The notes below the pieces were generated by a model. That model worked only from the letters and a program-made list of their open reading frames with translations. It made no database searches and was not told where the DNA came from. Both the position numbers and the translations under genes were made by a program. A stretch of DNA of 64,000 nt from CAVORB01 sp963736235 (GTDB lineage: Bacteria; Pseudomonadota; Gammaproteobacteria; Chromatiales; Chromatiaceae). Location: contig CAVTOR010000030.1 of NCBI GenBank assembly GCA_963736235.1, positions 124,001 to 188,000 of the forward strand, read 5' to 3'. Shown here in pieces: positions 48,577 to 60,030 of this stretch (its first letter is position 1; each line of letters starts with the position of its first letter).

Positions 48577-48879
48577 ATGAACCCGAAACGCCTGATGATC
48601 GCCCTCGTGGCCGCCTCAGTCCTCGCGGCTGGCACCCTGCTGCCGGGCTCCGTGCTCGCCGACGGCCGCCATCACGGGGATCACCACGGACACGATCACG
48701 GCTGGCGCCATGTCGCGAAACACAAGCACAAACACAAGCATCCTCGCGGGATCATCCACGAGCACCGCTATTATCGGGATTACGTTCCCGCCCGGCGTTA
48801 CCACTGGGACGACGGCTACTGCCCAGACTATGGCGGTCGCAGCCGTTTCCGCATCACCTACAGTGGCGGCTGGGACTGA
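48577..48879 (+). CDS. Histidine-rich exported protein
   Basis: A 100-residue protein with a signal peptide (about 1-29, ending VLADG). The mature start is very His-rich (HHGDHHGHDHGWRHVAKHKH), then an aromatic segment (HRYYRDYVPARRYHWDDGY). The His cluster suggests metal binding, such as zinc, nickel or copper. AAGGAGAG upstream supports the ATG. It lies upstream of the PepSY and two-component genes. Confidence 0.72.
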   Translation: MNPKRLMIALVAASVLAAGTLLPGSVLADGRHHGDHHGHDHGWRHVAKHKHKHKHPRGIIHEHRYYRDYVPARRYHWDDGYCPDYGGRSRFRITYSGGWD

Positions 48880-48989
48880 GTCGGTGCGAGGAAGCGGGAT
48901 CGGCGGCGCATGATCAGCGCCAATCCCGAAGTCCCCGCTCCTGTGCTAGATTCTCGGATGCTCCATCACGGCATGAGTGACGCGCATAC

Positions 48990-49253
48990 ATGAAGCTCGC
49001 CAGCCTTATCCCGATCATCGCGCTCTGCCTCATCGTCCATCCCGCCTCTGTGATCGCGGGAGGCAAGAAGGGCGGTAAGGACGAGCGTGAAAAGGCGAGG
49101 TCCTTCACGCCCGAGCAGGCGGCGAAGTCGGCTCGGCGCCAGTCCGGCGGGCGCGTGCTCAACGTCAAGCCAGACAAAGAGGGTTATCGGGTCAAGGTGC
49201 TGACGCCCAAGGGCGAGGTGCTCTATGTCCCGGTCGACCCGCCCCGGCGGTAA
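48990..49253 (+). CDS. PepSY-like exported protein
   Basis: An 87-residue protein with a signal peptide (about 1-23, ending VIAGG), a basic linker, then the PepSY-like fold with SFTPEQAAKSARRQSGGRVLNVK and YRVKVLTPKGEVLYVPVDP. Such proteins are often encoded directly upstream of two-component genes and can inhibit or tune the sensor. The response regulator starts 16 bp later, so all three are probably one operon. Confidence 0.76.
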   Translation: MKLASLIPIIALCLIVHPASVIAGGKKGGKDEREKARSFTPEQAAKSARRQSGGRVLNVKPDKEGYRVKVLTPKGEVLYVPVDPPRR

Positions 49254-49268
49254 TGCCCGGCGAAGGCC

Positions 49269-49955
49269 ATGCGCATCCTGATTATCGAGGACGAGTCCGC
49301 ACTTCGCCGCCAGCTCGCGGACCGTCTGACCCGAGCTGGCCTCGATGTGGAGGATACCGGTGACGGCGCCGAGGGCCTCTATCTCGCCTCGGAGTACGCC
49401 TTCGACGTCGCCGTGGTGGACCTCGGGCTACCTGGCCTACCGGGGCTCGACGTCATTCGCCGGCTGCGTGCCCGGGGTAGCCAGTTGCCCATCCTGATCC
49501 TCACCGCGCGCGGTAGCTGGCAGGAGAAAGTAGAGGGGCTGGAGGCGGGGGCCGATGACTACCTGACCAAGCCTTTCCAGCCGGAGGAGCTTCTGGCCCG
49601 CCTCCGCGCCCTGCTGCGGCGTGCCGCGGGAGCGGCAGGAGGCGAGCTGCGCTGCGGGCCTCTGCGCATGGACCTTGCCGCACAAACGGTCAGGATCGGC
49701 GATCGCGAGCCTGACCTGACCGCCTTCGAGTACCGCCTCCTCGAACATCTTGCGACCAGCCGTGGCAAGGTTCTCTCCAAGCAGGAGCTGGCGGATCGCC
49801 TGTACCCCCACGACGAGGACCGCGACAGCAACGTGCTCGAGGTGCTGGTGGGGCGCCTGCGTCGCAAGCTGGATCCGGACGGCTCCTTGTCGCCGATCGA
49901 GACCCTGCGGGGGCGCGGCTATCGCTTCGCCCTGGGGGATGGCGGCGACGCATGA
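49269..49955 (+). CDS. OmpR-family response regulator, PhoP-like
   Basis: A 228-residue protein. The receiver domain has MRILIIEDESALRRQL, the phosphorylated Asp in VAVVDLGLPGLPGLD (about residue 51), and Lys in YLTKPF. The C-terminal winged helix starts near residue 128 and ends GRGYRFALG. The N-terminus resembles PhoP. Its stop overlaps the sensor kinase start by four bases (ATGA), showing coupling. Mg2+, cationic peptide or acid sensing is known for PhoPQ; the signal here is unknown. Confidence 0.92.
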   Translation: MRILIIEDESALRRQLADRLTRAGLDVEDTGDGAEGLYLASEYAFDVAVVDLGLPGLPGLDVIRRLRARGSQLPILILTARGSWQEKVEGLEAGADDYLTKPFQPEELLARLRALLRRAAGAAGGELRCGPLRMDLAAQTVRIGDREPDLTAFEYRLLEHLATSRGKVLSKQELADRLYPHDEDRDSNVLEVLVGRLRRKLDPDGSLSPIETLRGRGYRFALGDGGDA

Positions 49956-51292
49956 AGTCCCTGAGGGCTCGCGTGGCCCTGTCCGCCGCGGTGGTGCTGG
50001 CCATCTTCATCCTGCTGACCAGCCTGGCGCTGGAACATGCCTTTCAGGACAGCGCACGCTCGGCCAGGGAACAAAGGCTGCTCGGACAGCTCTACCTGCT
50101 GATGGCCGCCGCCGAGGCCGAGGATGGGACCCTGGCGCTTCCTTCCGAGCAAGCCGAGCCGCGTCTGGGCCTGCCGCAGTCCGGCCTGTACGCGGCGGTG
50201 ATGGACGAGGCCGGCGATCGGATCTGGGAATCCCGGTCCAACATCGGCCTTGACGCACCGCTGGACGGCCCGCTACCGCCGGGGAGGGCGGCCTTCGATC
50301 AGCGCCAGGGCGCTGACGGACGGGACTACTTCGTTGAGCGCTTCGGTGTCACCTGGGCCACGGGACCGCTGCCCGTCGCCTACACCTTCGCGATTGCCGA
50401 GGACCTGGGCCCTTACCAGGCGGAGCTTGCCGGCTTTCGCACGGGGCTTGCGGGCTGGTTGGGGGCCATGTCTTTGCTCACGCTGGCCGCTCTGGTCGCT
50501 TCCCTGCGTTGGGGCCTCACGCCCCTGGGGCGGGTCGCGGATGAGGTTGCGGAGATCGAGGCCGGGCGTCAGGAACGGATACGCGGCGAATACCCCTCGG
50601 AGTTGGAAGCACTTACCGGTAACCTCAACGCCCTGCTCGCCCACGAGCGCGCCCAGCAAACCCGCCTGCAGAACACCCTAGGTGACCTCGCCCACAGTCT
50701 CAAGACCCCGCTGGCGGTGATGCGCGGGGCGCTCGAGCCGCAAGACCTGGACCCGGAAACCGCGGAGCTGATGGACGAGCAGCTCTCTCGGATGAACCAC
50801 ATGGTCGCCTACCAGCTGCAGCGCGCGCGCGTTCGCGCCGGATCCGCGGCGGGGCTCGCGCCCCGCGTGCCGCTGGCGCGGGCGGCCGAGCGGCTCGCCG
50901 CCTCGATGGCCAAGGTGTACCGCGAGAAAGGCCTGCAGATCGATCTTCGCATCGAGCCGGGCCTGGTCTTCCGCGGCGCGGAGGAGGACCTGACCGAGTT
51001 GCTTGGCAACCTGATGGACAATGCCTGCAAATGGGCGCGTCGGCGCGTCCGCGTCAGTGCCGTTGAGGATGCCGGGCGGCTGCGTATCCGGGTGGAGGAC
51101 GATGGCCCTGGTATTCCGCCGGATCAGGCCAAGCAGGTGCTGGAGCGGGGTTCCCGGCTGGACCAGGCCACGCCGGGTCACGGCATCGGGCTGGCGGTCG
51201 CGCGCGACATCTGCGTCGCCTATGGGGGTGCGATCAACATTCATGAGAGCGCGCTGGGGGGAGCCTCGGTGCAAGCGTGGGTGAAGGTCTGA
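49952..51292 (+). CDS. Sensor histidine kinase, PhoQ-like
   Basis: A 446-residue membrane kinase. Membrane helices at about residues 9-28 and 168-188 flank a periplasmic sensor of about 140 residues. The H-box LAHSLKTPLAVMRG holds the phosphorylated His, and this form (HSLKTPLAV) is typical of PhoQ relatives. The N-box is NLMDNACKWA, the G-box DDGPGIPPD. It is cotranscribed with the regulator. An acidic patch like that of PhoQ is not obvious in the sensor part. Confidence 0.9.
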   Translation: MKSLRARVALSAAVVLAIFILLTSLALEHAFQDSARSAREQRLLGQLYLLMAAAEAEDGTLALPSEQAEPRLGLPQSGLYAAVMDEAGDRIWESRSNIGLDAPLDGPLPPGRAAFDQRQGADGRDYFVERFGVTWATGPLPVAYTFAIAEDLGPYQAELAGFRTGLAGWLGAMSLLTLAALVASLRWGLTPLGRVADEVAEIEAGRQERIRGEYPSELEALTGNLNALLAHERAQQTRLQNTLGDLAHSLKTPLAVMRGALEPQDLDPETAELMDEQLSRMNHMVAYQLQRARVRAGSAAGLAPRVPLARAAERLAASMAKVYREKGLQIDLRIEPGLVFRGAEEDLTELLGNLMDNACKWARRRVRVSAVEDAGRLRIRVEDDGPGIPPDQAKQVLERGSRLDQATPGHGIGLAVARDICVAYGGAINIHESALGGASVQAWVKV

Positions 51293-51636
51293 ACCGGACC
51301 CGATCGGGCGAGGTCCTCGGCTGCCCGCCGCATTTCACGTCTCGCGTCCGAACCCCCTGGTTTGGGGGCCTGGCGCTCCGCCTTAGCCAGCCCTCGCCAT
51401 CCTCCGCAGCATCCTGATCCAGGTCGTCCGCCGGGAAAAGCAAATACTGACCATTAAGATAATTGACTTCTTAAATATATTATCCATTTGTAATCTATAC
51501 AGGATTTGCCGGGCTCCCGTTCCCCTTCGGGTATATGAGGCCTCTGCGTGCTCCGGGTGCTTTCTGCAGTGTGCGACCCAGGGCACACATTCCGTTCCTG
51601 TCTCGGAAGGACAATGTTCTCGGACCGGTAGAGCCG
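51293..51636. promoter_or_regulatory. AT-rich upstream region of the rnfB-nifJ cluster
   Basis: No gene is evident. The stretch 51440-51500 is much richer in A and T than its surroundings, with TTGACTTCTTAAATATATT at 51463-51481 that includes a possible -35 box. It probably contains the promoter of the energy module. A plausible -10 box at the right spacing was not clear. Confidence 0.4.
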
Positions 51637-52502
51637 ATGGAAACGACACTCATCGCCGTTGGATTCATGACCGTGCTGGGGCTGATGCTGGCCACGGTCC
51701 TGGTCGTGGCGAACGTCATCTCTACGTCTTCGAGGATCCACGCATCGACCAGGTCGAGGACCTGCTGCCCCACGCCAACTGCGGTGCCTGCGGCACGCCA
51801 GGGTGTCGCCCGTTCGCGGAGATGCTGGTCAAGGGTGAGGTCGAGCCTGGCCTCTGTACCGTCAACCCCAAGGACATGAATCAGGTCATCGCCGATTTCC
51901 TCGGCGTTGGTCTGGGAGCTCAGGAGCAGCGTGTGGCGCGTCTGGCCTGCGCCGGCGGATCCCACGTCGCCTACATCCGCGCATCCTATGCGGGGCTCGG
52001 TTCCTGCCGCGCCGCGGCGCTGGTCTCCGGTGGCGGCAAGGGTTGTGCCTGGGGCTGCCTGGGCCTGGGGGATTGCGCCGACGTGTGCGAGTTCGATGCC
52101 ATCCGCATGGACCGCCACGGCCTGCCCGTGGTCACCGACTCGGCTTGCACCGCCTGCGGCGATTGCGTCGATGTCTGTCCCAAGGACTTGTTCAGCATTC
52201 AGCCGGTGAGTCGCCGCCTATGGGTGGCCTGCAGCAACCGTGAATTCGGTGGCGCAGCCGAGGAGCAGTGCGGGGTGATCTGCACCGCCTGCGCCCGGTG
52301 CGCCCAGGACTCGCCGGAAGGCCTCATCGAGATCCGCGACAATCTGGCGGTGATCGACTACGCCAAGAATGGCCTCGCCTCCCGGGTCGCGATCGAGCGC
52401 TGTCCGACCGGCGCCATCGTCTGGCTCGAGCAGGGCGGCCGATTGGAGAAGGGCAGGGACGCGCGCAAGGTGGTCCGCAAAGAGGCGCTGCCGATCGCCT
52501 GA
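51637..52502 (+). CDS. rnfB: Rnf complex subunit B, ferredoxin-type (one frameshift)
   Basis: The joined frames give about 288 residues: a membrane helix at residues 3-26, then HANCGACGTPGCRPFAEML, the first iron-sulfur site of RnfB, and a longer ferredoxin region with CTACGDCVDVCPKDLF and CGVICTACARCAQ. The extra cysteine sets make it larger than E. coli RsxB, as in other bacteria. RnfB takes electrons from ferredoxin and passes them to the membrane part. A missing C near 51717 breaks the frame just after the helix. It is 64 bp before nifJ. Confidence 0.9.
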
Positions 52503-52565
52503 AACAGGGCCGCGCCCCGGGGTGTCCGGGCGGTCCAGAAATCCATGCCCGAGGAAGAGAAGGCC

Positions 52566-55500
52566 ATGTTCGGTAAAAAAGACCAAGAGACGTTCAAGTA
52601 CCCCGGTGTGCGCATGGCGATGGACGGCAACAGCGCCGTCATCATGTGCGAACGCGAGGCATCCGATGCCGCCGGCGCCTATCCCATCACGCCCTCTACC
52701 CAGATGGGCGAATATTGGGCGGAGGCCACCGCGAGCGGGCATATCAACGTCTCCGGCCGCCCGTTGGTCTTCCTCGAGCCTGAGTCCGAGCACGCCGCCG
52801 CGGCGGTGACCGCCGGCATGTCCATGTCCGGGCTGCGCGCGACCAACTTCTCCTCCGCCCAGGGCGTGGCCTTCATGCACGAGTCGCTCTACGCCGCGGT
52901 CGGCAAGCGCCTGCCCTACGTGCTCAACGTCGGCTGCCGGGCCATCACCAAGGCCAGCCTCAACGTCCACTGCGGCCACGACGACTATCACTGCATCGAC
53001 GACACCGGTTTCTTCCAGGTCTTCGGCAAGAACGCGCAGGAGGCCGCGGACTTGAATCTGATCGGCCGCAAGATCGCGGAGCTCTCCCTGACGCCGGCGG
53101 CGGTGGCCCAGGACGGCTTTCTGACTACCCATCTGATCGAGCCGCTCCAGGTGCCCGAGCGGGAGCTGGTGGAGGAGTTTCTCGGCCACCCGGAGGACAT
53201 GATCGAGTGCCCGACCCCGGCCCAGAAGCTGGTCTATGGCGAGACCCGCCGCCGGGTACCGGAGCTGTGGGACGTGGACAGGCCGATGCTGTCCGGCTCG
53301 GTGCAGAACCAGGACGCCTACATGCAGGCGGTGGCCGCCCAGCGGCCCTATTTCTTCGAGCACATCGCCGACATCGCCGACGTGGTGATGGCGGAATACT
53401 ACGAGCTCACCGGTCGCCGCTACCGCCGCGTGAGCGGCTACCAGATCGACGACGCGGACTACCTGATCCTCGGTCAGGGCAGCATGATCGTCCAGGCGGA
53501 GGCGGTGGCCGATTATCTGCGCGAGACCCGCAAGCTCAAGGTCGGCGTGGTGAACCTCACCATGTACCGACCCTTCCCCGGGGATCTCATCGGCACGCTG
53601 CTCAAGGGCAAGCAAGGGCGTGGCGGTGCTCGAGCGCACCGACCAGCCCCTGGCGGAGGACCTCCCGATCATGCGCGAGGTGCGCGCGGCGCTCTCCAAG
53701 TGCATGGAGAACGGCAGCGTGCCGAAGGGCGAACGGCATCCCTACCCCGGATATGCCACCTACAAGCCCGGCGACATGCCACGCCTCTATTCGGGCTGCT
53801 ACGGCCTGGGCTCACGCGACCTGCAGCCCGAGGGGCTGATCGCGGCGGTGGAGAACATGCTGCCAGACGGCCGGCACGAAGCGGTTCTTCTATCTCTCCG
53901 TGGACTTCCTGCGCGGACCAGCCGACCCCAAGGACGAGATCCGCCTGCAGGCCCTGCGCGGACGCCTATCCCCAGGTCGGCGGACCTGGCGCTCAAGGGC
54001 AGCGAGAACCCGAACCTGTTGCCGAAGGGCGCCATCACGGTGCGCATGCACTCGGTGGGCGGCTGGGGCGCGGTGACCACCGGCAAGAACCTGGCCATGA
54101 CCCTGTTCGAGCTGCTGGGCTTCGACATCCGCGCCAACCCCAAGTACGGCTCGGAGAAGAAGGGCCAGCCGACGACCTATTTCCTGTCCGCGGCGCCCGA
54201 GCCGATCCGGCTCAACTGCGAGTACCACTACGTCGACGTGGTGATGTCGCCGGACCCGAACGTTTTCACCCACTCCAATCCCCTGTTCGGCCTCGACAAG
54301 GGCGGGGTCTTCATCATCCAGTCCAGCCTGGACAGCGCCGAGCAGGTGTGGGCCACCTTCCCGCCCCAGGCGCGGCAGTTCATCGTCGAGCACGGCATCC
54401 GCGTCTTCTACGTGGACGGCTTCAAGATCGCCCGCGAGGAGGCATCGGACCGCGGAGCTGCAGTTCCGCATGCAGGGCAACGCCTTCCAGGGCGCCTTCT
54501 TCGCCGCCTCGCCGCTGATGGAGCGCGCCGGACTGGACGAAAACGGCCTGTTCAACGCCATCGAGGAGCAGCTGCGCGCCAAGTTCGGCGCCAAGGGCGA
54601 ACGGGTGGTGCAGGACAACGTGCGCGTGGTGCGCCGCGGCTTCGACGAGATCGTGGAGATCACCGACAAGACCCTCGGCGCCGGCCAGCTCGATCGCCGC
54701 GCAAGCCGGCGGGCCTGCCCGTGATGCTCAAGCAGCTGCCGGAGGGCGACGGCCGCATCTCCGACGTGCACCGCTTCTGGGAGCAGACCGGCTACTTCTA
54801 CGCCACCGGCCGCGGTAGCGACAATCTGGCGGACCCCTATCAGGCCCTGAGCCTGATGCCGGCCTCCACCGGCGTCTATCGGGACATGACCCAGATCCGC
54901 TTCGAGTACCCCAAGTTCCTGCCCGAGAACTGCACCGCCTGCGGCAACTGCTTCTCGACCTGCCCGGACAGCGCCATCCCCGGCCTGGTCAACAGCGTCG
55001 CGGATGTCTTCAATACCGCCATCCTGCGCGTCGAGCGAGGCATGCCCACGCAGCACCTGCGCCGCGAGACGCGCAAGGTCGAGAAGCGCCTGCGCGAGCT
55101 GCTCGAGGGCGCGGGCGAGGCCGCGGAGGTACGCACCCTGCTCGATCAGGCGGTGCTGGAGACCCTGGCGGCCGCCGAGCTCGATGCGGAGCAGAAGGCA
55201 TCGCTCGAGAAGGAGATGGGGCTCTTCCTGCAGGCCCTGGGCGACTTCCAGCTCGCGGTCACCAAGCCCTACTGGACCAACCGGGAGAAGAAGCAGAAGG
55301 GCAGCGGCGGCTTGTTCAGCATCACCGTCAACCCTTACACCTGCAAGGGCTGCATGGAGTGTATCGAGGTCTGCGACGACGGCGCCCTGGTGGCCGAGCC
55401 CCAGACCGAGCAGGCGATCGCGGACATGAAGGCCAAGTGGGACATCTGGCTCGACCTGCCCACCACCGACCCCGATTTCATCCGCATCGACGACCTGGAC

Positions 55501-57499
55501 GACAAGGTCGGCGCCCTGGAGACCCTGCTGCTCGACAAGGCCAACTACAATTCCCTGGTCTCCGGCGACGGCGCCTGCATGGGCTGCGGCGAGAAGACGG
55601 TGATTCACCTGTTCACCGCCACGGTCACCGCCCTGATGCAGCCGCGGGTCAAGCGCCACCTGGCCGAGATCGACGACCTGATCAACCGCCTGGAGACCCA
55701 TGTGCGGCTCAGGCTGGCGGAGAGCATGGACCTCAGCAACACCGCCGCCATCGGCAAGGCCCTGGACGCCCACCGGGACACCGACCTCACCCTGGCGGAG
55801 CTCTCGGCCGAGCTGGATCAGGACAAGAAGGCGCAGCCGGTGGACCCGGACTGGCTCAAGTGGGTGACCGGGCTCCTCGACCGGTTGCGGCAGCTCAAGG
55901 CCCGATACACCGAGTACGACCAGCCGCGCGCGCGAGATGGGCATCGTCAACGCCACCGGCTGCACCTCGGTATGGGGCTCCACCTTCCCCTTCAACCCCT
56001 ACCCCTTCCCCTGGACCAGCCACCTGTTCCAGGACGCGCCCTCGGTGGCCATGGGCCTGTTCGAGGGCCACATGCGCAAGATGGCGGAGGGCTTCAAGGC
56101 CATCCGCCAGGCCAAGCTGGAGCTGGACGGCAAGTACCAGGCGGCCGAGCATGGGTCCTTCTTCACCTACTTCAGCTGGAAGGACTTCTCCGACGGACGA
56201 GTGGCTGCTGTGCCCGCCGGTGGTCAGCATCGGCGGCGACGGGGCCATGTACGACATCGGCTTCCAGAACCTGTCGCGGGCACTGATGTCGGGCCTCCCG
56301 ATCAAGGTGCTGGTGCTCGACACCCAGGTCTACTCCAATACCGGCGGCCAGGCCTGCACCTCGGGCTTCATCGGCCAGGTGGCGGACATGAGCCCCTACG
56401 GCAAGGCATGGAAGGGCAAGACCGAGATCCGCAAGGAGATGGGTCTGATCGGCATGGCGCACCGCTCCAGCTTCGTGCTGCAAGGGGCCATCTCACACAT
56501 GACCCACCTGCTGGAGGGCTACATCGACGGCCTGAACAGCCGCCGCCCGGCACTGTTCAACGTCTATGCGGTCTGCCAGCCGGAGCACGGCGTCGGCGAC
56601 GACTGCTCCGAGCATCAGAGCCGCCTGGCGGTGGAGTCGCGCGCCTATCCCCTGTTCCGCTTCGACCCGGACGCCGGCACCACCTTCGAGGAGTGCTGCT
56701 CCATCGAGGGCAACCCGGACCTCGAAGAGGACTGGATCAGCTGGACCCTCAACTACCAGGACGAGACCGGCAAGGAGGCGCGAGATGGAGGTGCCCATGA
56801 CCTTCGCCGACTTCGCCATGACCGAGGGCCGTTTCCGCAAGCATTTCCGCAAGGCCCCGCCGGAGACCTGGAACGAGGACATGGTGCCCCTGCACGAGTT
56901 CCTGGAAATGGATGCGGACGACCGCGAGGGCCGGTTCCCCTACATCTGGGGGGTGGACGCCAAGAACCGCCTGATGCGCGTGCTGGTGGCCGAGGAGCTG
57001 GTGCGCTCCTGCGAGGAGCGGCTGCGACTTCTGGCGCCAGCTCAAGGGCCTGGTGGGCATGGACCACCAGTTCGACGAGGAGCGGTGCGCAACCAGGCCA
57101 AGGCCGAGATGGCCCAGAAGCTGACCGCCAGCCTGCTGGCCATGGCGACCGGCGGCGAGTGCCGGCGCCCTGGCCGACGTCGCGAGCGGCGGCCACAGCG
57201 GCGCCGCAGCGGCGCAATGGCGGCAACGGCGCCGCCGCCGCCGGCGACTGGGAGCCGGTCTGGATCGAGACCCCCGAGTGCACCGCCTGCGACGAGTGCA
57301 CCGACCATCAACCCCAAGATCTTCGCCTACAACGACCAGAAGCAGGCCATCGTCGTCGACCCCAAGGGTGGCCCCTACAAGGACATCGTCAAGGCCGCGG
57401 AGAAATGCACCGCCGGCTGCATCCATCCCGGGCACGCCCTGGAACCCGGCGGAGAAGGACCTGGACAAGCTGATGAAGCGGGCGGAGAAGTACCAGTAG
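52566..57499 (+). CDS. nifJ: Large pyruvate:ferredoxin (flavodoxin) oxidoreductase (many frameshifts)
   Basis: The joined product is about 1640 residues, against roughly 1170-1200 for ordinary NifJ. It oxidises pyruvate with CoA to acetyl-CoA, CO2 and reduced ferredoxin. Segments in order: DGNSAVIMCEREASDAAGAYP (N-terminal domain), VRMHSVGGWGAVTTGKNLA (gamma-like domain), CTACGNCFSTCPDSA and CKGCMECIEVCDDGA (2 x 4Fe-4S), then GDGACMGCGEKT and SIGGDGAMYDIGFQNLSRAL (thiamine diphosphate domain). An extra C-terminal ferredoxin-like part contains CTACDECTTINPKIF. Indels occur near 53612, 53880, 53968, 54453, 54700, 55937, 56205, 56780 and 57030, plus more in 57080-57310. The start at 52566 has a GAGGAAGAGAAGG site; 52545 is the alternative. 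Confidence 0.9.
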
Positions 57500-57551
57500 G
57501 ATGGCGGGAGGAGCGAACCATAACGTAGCCGTTGCCGACGGCCTGGTGATC

Positions 57552-57577
57552 GTTGGGGTCCGCAAGCTCACCCCAAC
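57552..57577. other. Inverted repeat between nifJ and rnfC
   Basis: GTTGGGGT (57552-57559) pairs with ACCCCAAC (57570-57577) around a ten-base loop. A T-poor stretch follows, so it may be a processing or partial-attenuation hairpin rather than a terminator. Confidence 0.4.
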
Positions 57578-57618
57578 TTCCTCCGCGGCGAGCTATCGCG
57601 GTGAGGTAAGGTAACTCG

Positions 57619-58970
57619 ATGAGTCTTCTCAGTATGTTCGCGCCGCGCAAGACCTTTCCCCACGGGATACACCCCGTGGAGCACAAGGAGCAGACCGCGA
57701 ACAAGCCGATCCGGCGCCTGGCGTTCGCGCCCGAGCTGGTAATTCCGCTGGCCCAGCACAAGGGACGGCCGGCAGTCCCGATCGTCAAGGTCGGGCAGGA
57801 GGTGGTCCGCGGCGAGCCCATCGCCGAGGCCGACGGTTTCCTCTCGGTGCCGATGCACGCCCCCGCCACCGGCGTGATCCGGGCCATCGACCTGGCGCCG
57901 ACGGCGGAGGGGCCGAAGGCGCGCGCCATCTACCTCAAGGTCTACGAGGCGGCCACCCAGGAGGTGCTCTACGACATGCCACGTGACCTGAGCGCGCTCG
58001 GCACTGGAAGACATCATCGCCGCGGTCCAGGAGGCGGGCCTGGTGGGGCTGGGGGGCGCGGCCTTCCCCAGCCACGTCAAGATGCGCCCCGCCCGAGGGT
58101 CGAATGATCGAGACCCTGGTGGTCAACGGCTGCGAGTGCGAGCCCTATCTGACCTGCGATCACCGGGTGATGCTCGAGCAGCACCGATGCCCTGATCGCA
58201 GGCATCGAGATCGCGCATGCAGGGCCACCGGGGCGAGACGCGCCATCATCGGGATCGAGGACAACAAGCTCGACGCGGTCGCGCGACATCCGGGAACGGC
58301 TGCCGAAGCTCGGCCATATCAGCGTGGAGGCGGTCGAGACCAAGTACCCCCAAGGGGCGGAGAAGATGCTCATCAAGAGCCTGCTGGGCAGGGAGGTCCC
58401 GGTCGGGGGGCTGCCGGCGGACATCGGCGTGGCGGTCTACAACGTCGGCACCCTGGCGCAGATGGGTGAGCTGCTGCCGCGAGCGTCGCGGCCTGATCGA
58501 GCGCGTGGTCACCGTGAGCGGTCCTGGCGTCAAGCGCCCGGGAAATTATCTGGTGCCGATCGGGACGCCGCTGCGCTTCCTGCTCGAGCAGGTTGGGACG
58601 ACCGAGGATGCCCATGAGGTCATTCTCGGTGGCCCCATGATGGGCATGTCGGTAGCCTCGCTGGACGTGCCCGTCACCAAGGCGGTCTCCGGTGTGGTGG
58701 TGCTGGAACGCGATGATCCGGATCTCGACCGACGGCGGGTCTACCCCTGCATCAAGTGCTCCGCCTGCCTGGAGGCCTGTCCGGTGCAACCTGAACCCGT
58801 CGATGCTGGGACAGCTCGCGCAGAAAAGGGACTACGCGCGCATGGCCGACGATTACTACCTGGACCAGTGCTTCGAGTGCGGCTGCTGCGCCTATGTCTG
58901 CCCGTCTAACATCCCGCTGACCCAATATTTCCGCATCGCCAAATCGATCAATCGCGAGGCCAAGGTCTAG
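57619..58970 (+). CDS. rnfC: Rnf complex subunit C (about seven frameshifts)
   Basis: The joined frames give about 450 residues. The N-terminus MSLLSMFAPRKTFPHGIHPVEHK is typical, followed by GLVGLGGAAFPSHVKM (glycine-rich loop for NADH/FMN), VNGCECEPYLTCDHR, VYNVGTLAQMGEL, and the two ferredoxin-type cluster motifs CIKCSACLEACPV and CFECGCCAYVCPSNIPL. RnfC is the NADH-binding subunit. Frame changes are near 58003, 58090, 58186, 58220, 58283, 58484 and 58787, most of them insertions of one base. It is followed by rnfD with only six bases between. Confidence 0.9.
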
Positions 58971-58976
58971 TCATCG

Positions 58977-60030
58977 ATGGCCAGAAGCATCGAGATCCGC
59001 ACCTCGCCCCACCTGAAGCGGGCGCTGACGGTGGACCAGATCATGCGCAACGTGGTGTTCGCGCTGCTGCCGATCTGCGCCTTCGCCGTGGTTCAGTTCG
59101 GTCTCAGTGCCCTGATACTGTTGATCACGACCACGGCCGCGGCCCTCGCCACCGAGTATCTGTTCGGGCGCCTCGCTGGCCGCGGCAACACGCTTGGGGA
59201 CTGGAGCGTGGTCATCACCGGGCTGCTGCTCGGGCTGACCCTTCCGCCGGGCTTCCCCTTGTGGATGGCTGCGGTGGCGGCCTTCGTCGGGGTCGGCCTG
59301 GGCAAGGCCCTGTTCGGCGGCCTCGGCTTCAATGTGATGAATCCCGCGCTGGTGGGCCGCGCCTTCGTCCAGGCCGCCTTCCCGGTCGCCATCACCACCT
59401 GGACGCCTGCCTTCGCGCCGGGCCGTTTCAGCGAGCTTATCCCCTCGACCCTGACCCCGCCGTTGATGCAGCCGATAGCCGTCTCAGACTGGGTCGCAGG
59501 CCTGCGGGTCGACGCCTTCACCGGCGCCACGCCACTGGCAATGCAGAAGTTCCAGCAGGTCGAGGCGAGCACCCTGGACCTCTTCACCGGAATGGTCACC
59601 GGCTCGGCGGGGGAGACGTCGGCGCTGCTGATCCTGTTGTGCGGACTCTATCTCGCCTTCCGCCGCATGCTGGACTGGCGCATCCCAGCGGGCGTGATGG
59701 CGGGCGCGGCGCTCACGGCCCTGCCGTTCTGGCTCTACGACGGCAACGCATTTCCATCGCCCTGGTTCGTCCTCGTTCTCCGGGCGGCCTCATGCTCGGC
59801 GCCTGGTTCATGGCCAGCGACATGGTCGCCTCGCCAGTCACGCCTTGGGGGGCGCTGCTCTACGGTGCCTTATTGGGGTGGTCACGGTGGTTATTCGCCT
59901 TTTCGGCGGACTCACCGAGGGCGTCATGTACGCCATCCTGCTGGCGAACGCCGCCTCGCCCCTGATTGCCGCCGTCACCCAGCCTCGGGTCTACGGCGCC
60001 GGCGGCAAGCGCACGGAACCCCGGCCATGA
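58977..60030 (+). CDS. rnfD: Rnf complex subunit D (two frameshifts)
   Basis: About 351 residues with the RnfD/NqrB membrane helices: SPHLKRALTVDQIMRNVVF, LGFNVMNPALVGRAFVQAAFP (conserved GxNxxNPA), ATPLAMQKFQ with the DAFTGAT motif that holds covalent FMN, then FSGGLMLGAWFMASDMVASP and VRLFGGLTEGV-like RLFGGLTEGVMYAILLANAA. Frame changes occur near 59782 (extra G) and 59870 (missing G). Its TGA overlaps the rnfG ATG (ATGA), showing coupling. Sodium or proton movement is the known role of the membrane subunits. Confidence 0.9.

Noticed and set aside
51637..58970. Programmed frameshifting in rnfB, nifJ and rnfC
   Set aside because: Many shifts of both signs, no common slippery sequence, and the same kind of indel in unrelated genes point to sequence error.
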